A DNA stretch of 9,305 bases, taken from Bacteroidales bacterium UBA2939. Its GTDB lineage: Bacteria > Bacteroidota > Bacteroidia > Bacteroidales > P3. The DNA is taken from NCBI GenBank assembly GCA_002349055.1, contig DECD01000019.1, positions 716 to 10,020 on the forward strand, read 5' to 3'. Made by a program: the position numbers and the translations under genes. Numbering within the stretch: the first letter of the stretch is position 1; the number at the start of each line of letters is the position of its first letter. Below are positions 1 through 6,453 of the stretch, in pieces. The notes beneath the pieces are model-generated. The model saw only the letters and a program-made list of their open reading frames with translations, did no database searches and had not been told where the DNA came from.

Positions 1-414
1 CGCGGAAGCCGCAGACAGGGCATATCCATTACCAAGGCCGATGGTGTCACCGTCAGCAATTGCAGGATTGCCGACATCAGCGGTACCAATCCTCAGTATG
101 CCATCGACATAGAGCCGAACCAGCGATGCGTGGTGGACAACGTGATTATCAGGAATGTCACCGTGACAGGCTGTGAGGGTGGCTTCAGGGCAACTTTAGG
201 CAAGAAAACAGTCGGCAATGCACGAATAGGCAAAGTCGAGATACGCAACTGCAACGTGACGGCCAAGTCGAGGCATACCCTCCACTTCGCCGGTTGCGAG
301 CAGGCGGTGGTGGAAGACTGCGTCATTGAGACGCGCAAAGGCGAGAAGCCTATCCTTGCACGACAGGTGGGACACCTGTCGGAAAAGAACAATGAAGTGA
401 GAGTCGCGAAATGA
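1..414 (+). CDS. Right-handed parallel beta-helix protein, C-terminal part
   Basis: This is the last 137 codons of a gene whose start lies before the window; frame 1 is open from base 1 to the TGA at 412-414. The translation shows short hydrophobic beta-strand runs ending in Asn or Cys (GVTVSNCRI, NVIIRNVTV, KVEIRNCNV, AVVEDCVI) spaced about 20-25 residues apart. That is the look of pectate-lyase-like right-handed beta-helix coils. The stretch RRQGISI followed by YAIDIEPN is what I recall from beta-helix proteins in Bacteroidales polysaccharide loci. Such proteins bind, cut or epimerise polysaccharides, but no catalytic residues can be assigned from this fragment. Its 34-nt gap to the Stealth gene suggests the same operon. 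The fold call is fairly firm; the activity is unknown. Confidence 0.75.
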   Translation, partial: RGSRRQGISITKADGVTVSNCRIADISGTNPQYAIDIEPNQRCVVDNVIIRNVTVTGCEGGFRATLGKKTVGNARIGKVEIRNCNVTAKSRHTLHFAGCEQAVVEDCVIETRKGEKPILARQVGHLSEKNNEVRVAK

Positions 415-449
415 GAAAGGGGAAATGAGAAATGAAAAATGAAAAATAA
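408..449 (+). repeat. GAAATGA heptamer tract at a gene junction
   Basis: GAAATGA occurs at 408-414, where it contains the stop codon of the beta-helix gene. Four near-identical heptamers then run head to tail at 422-428, 429-435, 436-442 and 443-449 (GAAATGA, GAAATGA, AAAATGA, AAAATAA). The last base of the fourth copy is the A of the Stealth gene's ATG. Since 7 is not a multiple of 3, the ATGs in the tract fall in all three frames. The one at 425 is in the downstream frame but is closed by TGA at 440-442. The tract fills the place where a ribosome binding site would sit, with no clear Shine-Dalgarno sequence near the start. Confidence 0.8.
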
Positions 450-1456
450 TGACAGATAAAAACAACGACATAGACATCGTTATTCCTTGGGTGGACGGCA
501 GCGACCCGGAGTGGCAACAGGAATACAGGAAATATGTTGCCGTGGAAACGGGACGCGACAACAACACGGAGATACGCTACCGCGACTGGGACAATATGCA
601 GTATCTGTTCCGCGGCATCGAGAAATTCGCGCCGTGGGTGCGCAAGGTACATCTCATCACCACGGGGCAGAAGCCTAAGTGGCTGAATATGGACGCCCCG
701 AAGCTCAACTTCGTCCGCCATGAGGACTTCATCCCGAAGGAGTTTCTGCCCACGTTCAGCGTCAGGCCGATAGAGCTGAATCTGCACCGCATCGAAGGGT
801 TGGCAGAGCAGTTCATCTATTTCAACGACGACTACTTCCTCCTCCGCCCAGTCAAACCGGAACGTTTCTTCCGTAATGGTCTTCCCTGCGACATGGCCGT
901 GCTCGACACCCTGCCGATGGGCGGCCCTCGCGGACACATGATTATGAACGACGTGAACGTGGTGAACAACCATTTCAGGATGAAAGCCACCTTGAAAGCC
1001 CATCCCATGAAATGGCTGAATCCCGTCTATGGCTCACAACTGCTGCGCACCGTGGCCCTGATGTCCTTCTCGGTGTTCCCGGGATTCCGGAACCACCACA
1101 TGCCGCAAGCCTTCTTGAAGAGTACCCTCCGCGAGGTGTGGGAAGTCGAAGAGTCCTTGCTCCGCGAGGTGTCGAGCCATCGCTTCCGCGACATCACCGA
1201 TGTCAACCAATATATGTTCCGTTTCTGGCAGCTGGCATCGGGAAAGTTCCAGCCTGTCAATATCGTCAAGAATTCTTGCCGATACAACCTGACGGACCAC
1301 GACTTGGACGGTCTCACCGCAGCCATCCGAACGCAGAAGCGCGAGATATTGGTGATGGCCGACTCAGAAGAGGTATCCGACTTCGAAGGGATGGTGGCCC
1401 GGATTAACGCGGCCTTCGATACTATTTTGCCCAAAAAATCATCTTTTGAATTATAA
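449..1456 (+). CDS. Stealth-family sugar-phosphate transferase
   Basis: Stealth proteins transfer a hexose-1-phosphate from a nucleotide sugar to a growing glycan, making phosphodiester-linked capsule; SacB of Neisseria meningitidis serogroup A is the known example. The 335-aa product has conserved region 1 at residues 7-22 (IVIPWVDGSDPEW core). Region 2 spans about 43-131 (RDWDNMQYLFRGIEKFAPW, HLITTGQKPKWL, HEDFIP, FIYFNDDYFLL). A region-3-like segment is at about 216-262, with HHMPQAF and SSHRFRD. No clear region 4 is seen. There is no signal peptide or membrane segment, so it should act in the cytoplasm or at the inner face of the membrane. The ATG at 449 is chosen because region 1 begins at once after it. 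The next gene follows after 9 nt. The donor sugar cannot be read from sequence. Confidence 0.93.
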   Translation: MTDKNNDIDIVIPWVDGSDPEWQQEYRKYVAVETGRDNNTEIRYRDWDNMQYLFRGIEKFAPWVRKVHLITTGQKPKWLNMDAPKLNFVRHEDFIPKEFLPTFSVRPIELNLHRIEGLAEQFIYFNDDYFLLRPVKPERFFRNGLPCDMAVLDTLPMGGPRGHMIMNDVNVVNNHFRMKATLKAHPMKWLNPVYGSQLLRTVALMSFSVFPGFRNHHMPQAFLKSTLREVWEVEESLLREVSSHRFRDITDVNQYMFRFWQLASGKFQPVNIVKNSCRYNLTDHDLDGLTAAIRTQKREILVMADSEEVSDFEGMVARINAAFDTILPKKSSFEL

Positions 1457-1465
1457 ATAAGACGA

Positions 1466-2458
1466 ATGATGGAAAAGAAAAGAATTGCCTATCTCGATGC
1501 CATTAAATGTCTGGCCATTTTGATAGTTCTAGACCTTCATGTTTTGAACCTGTGTGGGGTTGAACACTACGACGCGCTATCGTCACAGATGCTATATGCA
1601 CCCGTGATGCCTTTATTCTTCTTTGTAAGCGGCTTCTTGTCCTATAAACAAGGTATGACCATCAATGGCTTTTGGAGCAACATCAGTCAAAAATTCGTCT
1701 TTTTGGTCATCCCTGCAGTGGTGTTCCGTATTGGAATTGATCTGATGAATCACAAGAGCATTTTCCGTTTTATCATGGAAGGGATGGGAGGCTATTGGTT
1801 CACGATAGTCCTGTTCGAGACATTCCTGATATATTATCTAGTCACGCTTGCCATCAAGAACGAAAAATGGAGAATTAGCGTGTTGTTGGCCCTTTCGTTA
1901 GCGGGTATCGGGATGCTGGCTCTCGACAGAGATTTTGGTCCAGCGATTTCCGATTTACGTCGCGTGACCAAATTCTTCCAGTTCTTTGTTTTAGGAACAT
2001 TGGCAAAGAAATTTTTCCCGAAATATGATGCACTGATGCACAACGAGGTGTTCAAGGCATCATTCGTGCTATTATACTTCATCGTACTCTTCCTGTTGAC
2101 ATACGAAATGCCCTCCGCCCTCCACCATTTTCTACGTGACGTGGCCCTGAGATACTTCTCCACTTTTGCCATTATCTCGTTCTTCGTTTGTCATGAGAGC
2201 GATTTCCAGAGAGAAACCAAGTGGGCTTCTCTGATTCGATTTGTAGGACAGAATTCGTTGGCCATCTATCTGTTGCACTATTTCTTCCTGCCTCATTTTA
2301 CCCTCCTTCGAAAGGAATGGTTCTCTGGGCTTAATATATTAACCATAAATCTACTGTCGATACTATACACCGTGGCGATAACGGCCATATGTCTGGTGTT
2401 TATCAAATTCCTCCCCAATAGCAAGTTCATCAGCAAATATGTGTTGGGGAAAAAATAG
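1466..2458 (+). CDS. Membrane acyltransferase, acyltransferase-3 family
   Basis: This family of multi-pass inner-membrane enzymes transfers acyl groups, often acetyl, onto surface sugars (OafA/NodX type). The 330-aa product opens with RIAYLDAIKCLAILIVLDLH at residues 6-25, the family's N-terminal signature, with the conserved His at 25. PLFFFVSGFLSYK at 49-61 is the typical second-helix motif, and FVGQNSLAIYLLHYFF at 259-274 is the usual C-terminal motif. About nine or ten hydrophobic segments are visible. The start could be either Met of the ATGATG at 1466-1471; the first leaves a 9-nt gap to the Stealth stop. The gene is visibly more AT-rich than its neighbours: three hand-counted 60-base lines average about 42% GC, against about 58% for three lines in other operon genes. 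The acceptor and the acyl group are unknown. Confidence 0.9.
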   Translation: MMEKKRIAYLDAIKCLAILIVLDLHVLNLCGVEHYDALSSQMLYAPVMPLFFFVSGFLSYKQGMTINGFWSNISQKFVFLVIPAVVFRIGIDLMNHKSIFRFIMEGMGGYWFTIVLFETFLIYYLVTLAIKNEKWRISVLLALSLAGIGMLALDRDFGPAISDLRRVTKFFQFFVLGTLAKKFFPKYDALMHNEVFKASFVLLYFIVLFLLTYEMPSALHHFLRDVALRYFSTFAIISFFVCHESDFQRETKWASLIRFVGQNSLAIYLLHYFFLPHFTLLRKEWFSGLNILTINLLSILYTVAITAICLVFIKFLPNSKFISKYVLGKK

Positions 2459-2467
2459 AAAAGAAAT

Positions 2468-3601
2468 ATGAAGATAGCAATTAACTGCCAGTTCTGTTTC
2501 GCCAAGCGCGGCGGTGGCATCAAGGAATACATCATTCAGTTGACCAACCATCTGGCAAAGATTGATGGCGACAACGACTATGTGCTCTATGTACTGGAAG
2601 ACCAGTTTGAGTATTGCAAGACCGTCCTCCCGTCTCGGTTCAAACTGAAGCCTATTCCCTATCACAGGAGCTTGGTGTCGAGGATTTGCCGCAGCTTGTT
2701 CGCCCAGCGGTTCTGGAGCAAGGAAGAAGAAATCGAGCAATTCGACGTGTTTCATTCGCCTTTCTTCCATGCACCCAAGATGAAGCATGCACGCTTGTTG
2801 ATGACAGTTCACGACCTGCGCCTCTACCGCTATCCTGAGACTTACTCTTTCCTCAGGTATCAGTTCCTGAAACGGGCCGTAAAAGAGTCGATAGCCAGGG
2901 TTGACCGCATTATAGCCATCTCGCAGTTCACGAAAGACGAGATGATTGCCACCTGTGGCGTCTCCCCCGACAAGGTGACCGTTGTCCATGAAGCCATCAA
3001 CCGCTCGTTCTTCTCGGCCGATAAAATCAAGGATTACGACCTTCCGCAGGAGTATGCCTACCTGAAAGAGGGTAGATTCCTGTTCTGCTTGAGTCAGATA
3101 GAGCCTCGCAAGAACCACTTGCGCCTCCTCGAGGCATTCTCGGCCATGAAGGCACAGGGCGGATTTGACGATGTGCGTCTCGTCTTGGCCGGTGTCCAGT
3201 ATCTGAATCCTGCTCCCGTTATGAAGGCCATTGCCGAGACACCCGATGTGATTTATCTTGACTATGTGCCGACGGAGATGATGCTGTGGCTCTCCCATCA
3301 CGCCACGCTGTTCGTCTATCCTTCCTATTACGAGGGCTTCGGGTTCCCGCCATTGGAGGCCGCTAGCTTGGGTACGGTCTCGGCTGTGGGCAATGTGTCG
3401 TCAGTGCCCGAGGTATGCGGCGACTGCGCTTTCTATTTCGACCCCTACAATGTGGATGACATGGCCAAGGTGATTGCCGCAGCACTGAACGACGAAGCCG
3501 CCATCCAAGAGAAGAAGCAAAGACTAGAGGGCCAGTTGGCCAAGTTCTCATGGGAGAACAACGCAAGAGAGACTTTAAAACTATATATGAGCAATGAGTA
3601 A
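2468..3601 (+). CDS. GT4-family glycosyltransferase (first of two)
   Basis: This is a GT-B fold, retaining glycosyltransferase of family GT4, expected to add one sugar to the lipid-linked repeat unit at the cytoplasmic face. The 377-aa length is normal for the family. The N-terminal acceptor domain has a Gly-rich loop, RGGGIKEY, at 14-21, and TVHDLRLYRYPE at 113-124. The linker reads RIIAISQFTKDEM at 147-159. The donor domain has LSQIEPRKNHLRLLEAF at 208-224, and the EX7E nucleotide-sugar motif is formed by E289 and E297 within YEGFGFPPLEA. The last bases overlap the next gene by 8 nt (3594-3601), which suggests coupled translation. Donor and linkage are unassigned; mannosyl or rhamnosyl transfer would be common for this subgroup but is only a guess. 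Confidence 0.93.
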   Translation: MKIAINCQFCFAKRGGGIKEYIIQLTNHLAKIDGDNDYVLYVLEDQFEYCKTVLPSRFKLKPIPYHRSLVSRICRSLFAQRFWSKEEEIEQFDVFHSPFFHAPKMKHARLLMTVHDLRLYRYPETYSFLRYQFLKRAVKESIARVDRIIAISQFTKDEMIATCGVSPDKVTVVHEAINRSFFSADKIKDYDLPQEYAYLKEGRFLFCLSQIEPRKNHLRLLEAFSAMKAQGGFDDVRLVLAGVQYLNPAPVMKAIAETPDVIYLDYVPTEMMLWLSHHATLFVYPSYYEGFGFPPLEAASLGTVSAVGNVSSVPEVCGDCAFYFDPYNVDDMAKVIAAALNDEAAIQEKKQRLEGQLAKFSWENNARETLKLYMSNE

Positions 3602-4172
3602 TACGAAAAAGACTACGCTGACATTCCGCTTTCTGAAGCGGTTGCACCTGATAGATGACGAGGAGAAGCACGGCAGAATCAATCCCTTCTCCTTGATAGG
3701 ATTTGCCTTCGGCACGCTGTGGAGGCGCTTTATCTTTAACTATGCCTACAAGGCATATATCCTCGAGTTCGCCTACAAGCACCATCTGCGTCCCGCCATC
3801 TGGCGTTCCTTGGGCTGCAAGGTGGGCAAACGGGTGCATATTGGCCACGGCGTGAGGTTCGACTTCGGCAATGCAAAGAGAATCACCGTGGAAGACGATG
3901 TCGTGCTGGCCAACGGCGTGACCCTGTGGTGCCATCGTCGCGATATGAGCGGTTACCGCGTAGGCACGAGAATCATGGACATGCCAACAAAATATGGCGA
4001 CATCCATCTGGGGAAAGGCTGCTATATCGGTCTCAACGTCACGATAATGCCCGGTGTGCATATCGGCGAAGGGGCGGTGATAGGCAGCTGCGCCCTTGTC
4101 ACCAAGGACATTCCCGCCTGGACCATTGCCACTGGCGTACCCGCCAAGGTGGTCAAGGAAGTTGAGAAATGA
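3594..4172 (+). CDS. Hexapeptide-repeat O-acyltransferase (left-handed beta helix)
   Basis: This is a cytoplasmic acetyl-CoA-dependent sugar O-acetyltransferase of the maltose/serine acetyltransferase type. The 192-aa product has a basic, partly helical N-terminal 70 residues, then hexapeptide coils from about 75 onward (CKVGKRVHIGHGV, RITVEDDVVLANGVTL, DIHLGKGCYIGLNVTI, GVHIGEGAVIGSCALVTKDI). It closes with the usual cap, PAWTIATGVPAKVVKEV. H114 in LWCHRRD lies where the catalytic His of this family normally sits, just before the loop that breaks the helix at about 115-137. The ATG at 3594 is inside the end of the GT4 gene, an 8-nt overlap. The stop is within an AAATGA hexamer. It probably decorates the same glycan as the membrane acyltransferase, but on the nucleotide sugar or the cytoplasmic intermediate. 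Confidence 0.9.
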   Translation: MSNTKKTTLTFRFLKRLHLIDDEEKHGRINPFSLIGFAFGTLWRRFIFNYAYKAYILEFAYKHHLRPAIWRSLGCKVGKRVHIGHGVRFDFGNAKRITVEDDVVLANGVTLWCHRRDMSGYRVGTRIMDMPTKYGDIHLGKGCYIGLNVTIMPGVHIGEGAVIGSCALVTKDIPAWTIATGVPAKVVKEVEK

Positions 4173-4193
4173 AAAAGGAGAAATGAGAATTGA
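4166..4193 (+). repeat. Second GAAATGA heptamer junction
   Basis: GAAATGA at 4166-4172 contains the stop of the acetyltransferase gene. After the 7-nt AAAAAGG comes another GAAATGA at 4180-4186, then the decayed copy GAATTGA at 4187-4193. The TTG start of the next gene is bases 4-6 of that decayed copy, exactly where an intact copy would offer ATG. Confidence 0.75.
4174..4180 (+). promoter_or_regulatory. Shine-Dalgarno-like AAAGGAG supporting a TTG start
   Basis: AAAGGAG ends 9 nt before the TTG at 4190. The nearer ATG at 4183 is in another frame and closes after five codons (TAA at 4198-4200). An in-frame TGA at 4184-4186 rules out any earlier start. Bacteroidetes rarely rely on Shine-Dalgarno pairing, so this is supporting evidence only. 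Confidence 0.5.
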
Positions 4194-5314
4194 AAAGTAA
4201 TAGTATAGATACTTTCTTCCTGCTAACCAGGGCTGGGCTGTATGGCCGCACAGAGGGCATAGAAGACTTTATGCCTGAGGGTGTGGATTGGGCGGAGGTA
4301 TACCATCTGGCCAAGGAGCAGAAAGAGTTGGGGCTGGTGGCCGATGGCATCGAGACTATCCGTGCTGAGTGGCTCAAGACCCACGACACGCTGCCCATAC
4401 CAAGACAATGGGTGGTGGAGTTTGCCCATACATCCTTACGGTTGGAACAGCGCAACCATAACATGAACCGTTTCATTGAACAGTTGTTCGGCAGGTTGCA
4501 GAAGAATGGTATCCACGCCCTCTTGCTGAAGGGACAGGGCATTGCCCAATGCTATCAGGATCCGTTTCGGAGAGCCATCGGAGATGTGGACCTGCTTTTG
4601 AGTGAAGAGGATTACTGGAAAGCAAAGGATTACTTGCGTCAATTCGCATCCTCTTCGAAGGAGGGAAAAGAGTATAAGAAAGAGTGTGCCGTCGTAATTG
4701 CCAACTGGAAGGTAGAGATGCACGGCAGTCTTCGTTGCGGTTTCTCGTCGCGCTCGGACAGGGAATTCGACAAGGTGTATCGCAACACCTTCAAGGGTGG
4801 CAGCAGCAGGTCGTGGAAGAACGGGGAGGTGCAGGTTCCCCTGCTTAGGAAAGAGGACGATGTGCTCTATGTGTTTGTCCATTTCCTGAATCATTTTTAT
4901 AAGGGTGGCGTGGGTATCAGACAAATCTGTGACTGGAGCCGTTTGCTGTGGACATTCTGGGACTCGCTTGACTTGAGCCTGCTCGAAGCCCGTCTGAAGA
5001 AGATGAAGCTAATGACTGCGTGGAAAGCCTTTGGAATGTTTGCCGTAGAATATCTAGGCATGCCCAAGGAGGCGATGCCCTTCTACAGAGAAGAGGAAAA
5101 ATGGAAGCGCAAGGCCCAGCGGATATGTGCATTTATACTGATGACAGGAAACATGGGAAGTAATCGAAAGGTGAAAGCCGACTCCGTTTTGTCCAAAAAG
5201 ATAGTGTTATCGAGACAGAGGTTTCGTGATTTGGCAAACCATTTTACCATCTTCCCGCTAGATTCGTTGCGATTCTTCCCGAGCATATTGCGTAATGGAT
5301 TACGTTTAAAGTGA
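4190..5314 (+). CDS. NTP_transf_5-like uncharacterised nucleotidyltransferase
   Basis: The 374-aa product matches the pattern I know for the uncharacterised nucleotidyltransferase family (Pfam NTP_transf_5), members of the polymerase-beta-like superfamily. Visible motifs are ALLLKGQGIAQCYQDP at 110-125, the metal-binding pair D132 and D134 in IGDVDLLL, a third likely acidic ligand E176 in VEMHGSL, and GGVGIRQICDWSRLL at 239-253. These proteins occur in polysaccharide and peptide clusters, and their substrates are largely unknown. The start is TTG at 4190. The next in-frame ATG (4271) would remove 27 residues, including FFLLTRAGLYG, which looks like genuine family sequence. The 17-nt gap to the upstream gene and the near contact with the next GT4 gene place it in the operon. 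It may activate or modify a precursor; this is inference. Confidence 0.85.
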   Translation: MKSNSIDTFFLLTRAGLYGRTEGIEDFMPEGVDWAEVYHLAKEQKELGLVADGIETIRAEWLKTHDTLPIPRQWVVEFAHTSLRLEQRNHNMNRFIEQLFGRLQKNGIHALLLKGQGIAQCYQDPFRRAIGDVDLLLSEEDYWKAKDYLRQFASSSKEGKEYKKECAVVIANWKVEMHGSLRCGFSSRSDREFDKVYRNTFKGGSSRSWKNGEVQVPLLRKEDDVLYVFVHFLNHFYKGGVGIRQICDWSRLLWTFWDSLDLSLLEARLKKMKLMTAWKAFGMFAVEYLGMPKEAMPFYREEEKWKRKAQRICAFILMTGNMGSNRKVKADSVLSKKIVLSRQRFRDLANHFTIFPLDSLRFFPSILRNGLRLK

Positions 5315-5331
5315 CAATATTGAAAGTTGAA

Positions 5332-6453
5332 ATGAAACTGTTGATGATAGTAAACGAGGACCGCTTCTTCCTCTCGCACCGCAAGGAGATAGCCCTGGCC
5401 GCACAAGAGGCCGGGTGGGATGTTACCGTGGTGTGCAAGGACACGGGGCGATGGAATGAGGTGGAAGCGCTGGGGCTGAAAGCGCTAGAGCTGCCCATCA
5501 ATCCCACCGGCATGAACCCCAGACAGGAGTTGAAGACTTTGTGGTTCCTCTATAGATTATATATAAAGAATAGGGATGCCGTGGTCCATCATGTGGGATT
5601 GAAAAACATCCTTTGGGGCGGTCTCGCCGCCAAGATGGCCCGTGTCTATGGCGTGGTGAACGCCGTCAGCGGCTTGGGTACCCTCTTCACAGGCGACAAG
5701 CTGGGCAAAACGGCAAAAGGAATTCTGTCCATTATGCGCTTCTCCAACAAGCGGAAGCGCGTGAAGGTGATATTCCAGAACCAAGAGGATCGGAACCTCT
5801 TCCTGCAACATAGGGTCGCCACCGAGGGCCAGGCGGAGTTCATCAAAGGTTCGGGAGCGGATCTAAGCGATTTCAATTATGTACCGGAGCCGAAGAGCGA
5901 GACACTGAAAGTGGTTTTCACTGCAAGGATGGTCAAGGAAAAGGGTGTGATGGAACTAATAGAGGCTGCCGAAAGCCTGCGCAAGGAGTTCGAGGGAAAA
6001 GTGGAGTTCTGGCTCTGCGGTCGCCTGGCGGTGAATGCCGATGCTGTGCCGCAGGAAGAGCTCGAGCGTCGTTGCGACGGAAGATATATCAAATGGCTGG
6101 GATTCCAGAAGGATATCAAGTCGATATTGGAGCAATGCCACATCATGGCCTTTCCGAGCTACTACCGCGAGGGTGTGCCCAAGTCGCTGATTGAAGCCTG
6201 TGCCGTGGGCAGACCCATTGTCACCACCAACTCCATAGGCTGCAAGGATGTGGTGGACGACGGCGTGAACGGCTTCCTGATTCCCATCAAAAACAGTCAA
6301 GCCCTGGCTGAGAAGCTGCGCATATTGATTGAAGACGGAGACCTGCGCGAAAGAATGGGTAAAGCCTCAAGGACCAAAGCCGAGCAGGAGTTCTCCTTAG
6401 AAAATGTTGTCAAAAAACATCTTGAAATCTATAATAAACTATTATCATTATGA
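5332..6453 (+). CDS. GT4-family glycosyltransferase (second, PglA/WbpU-like)
   Basis: This is a retaining GT-B glycosyltransferase of 373 aa from the ATG at 5332. That start gives the usual N-terminus MKLLMIVNEDRFFLSHR, in which a hydrophobic strand leads into the FxxxHR loop. A GTG at 5311, overlapping the upstream stop, would add seven residues and is the alternative. Motifs are VVNAVSGLGTLFTGDK at 108-123, IFQNQEDRNLF at 147-157, KGSGADLSDF at 172-181, VVFTARMVKEKGVMELIEA at 194-212, and the EX7E pair E280/E288 in REGVPKSLIEA. The SGLG plus GSGADL pattern resembles GT4 enzymes such as PglA, which add a HexNAc or hexose to a lipid-linked first sugar. Together with its 4-nt overlap with the WecA-like gene, this makes it a candidate for the second sugar. 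Donor unproven. Confidence 0.92.
   Translation: MKLLMIVNEDRFFLSHRKEIALAAQEAGWDVTVVCKDTGRWNEVEALGLKALELPINPTGMNPRQELKTLWFLYRLYIKNRDAVVHHVGLKNILWGGLAAKMARVYGVVNAVSGLGTLFTGDKLGKTAKGILSIMRFSNKRKRVKVIFQNQEDRNLFLQHRVATEGQAEFIKGSGADLSDFNYVPEPKSETLKVVFTARMVKEKGVMELIEAAESLRKEFEGKVEFWLCGRLAVNADAVPQEELERRCDGRYIKWLGFQKDIKSILEQCHIMAFPSYYREGVPKSLIEACAVGRPIVTTNSIGCKDVVDDGVNGFLIPIKNSQALAEKLRILIEDGDLRERMGKASRTKAEQEFSLENVVKKHLEIYNKLLSL

Noticed and set aside
350..1003. A 217-codon minus-strand frame.
   Set aside because: It is antisense to the Stealth conserved regions 1 and 2, crosses the heptamer tract, and has no family-like sequence.
2363..4061. Long minus-strand frames of 312 and 232 codons (2363-3301 and 3363-4061).
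   Set aside because: They are antisense to the GT4 and hexapeptide acyltransferase genes, whose family motifs fix the true strand and frame.
4183..4200. A mini-frame ATG AGA ATT GAA AAG TAA ahead of the nucleotidyltransferase, as a leader peptide.
   Set aside because: It comes from the heptamer repeat, has only five codons, and shows no sign of coding selection.
5311..5331. GTG start at 5311 for the second GT4 gene.
   Set aside because: The ATG at 5332 gives the standard GT4 N-terminus and sits in a GAAATGA heptamer like other starts here. GTG remains possible because it overlaps the upstream stop as GTGA.
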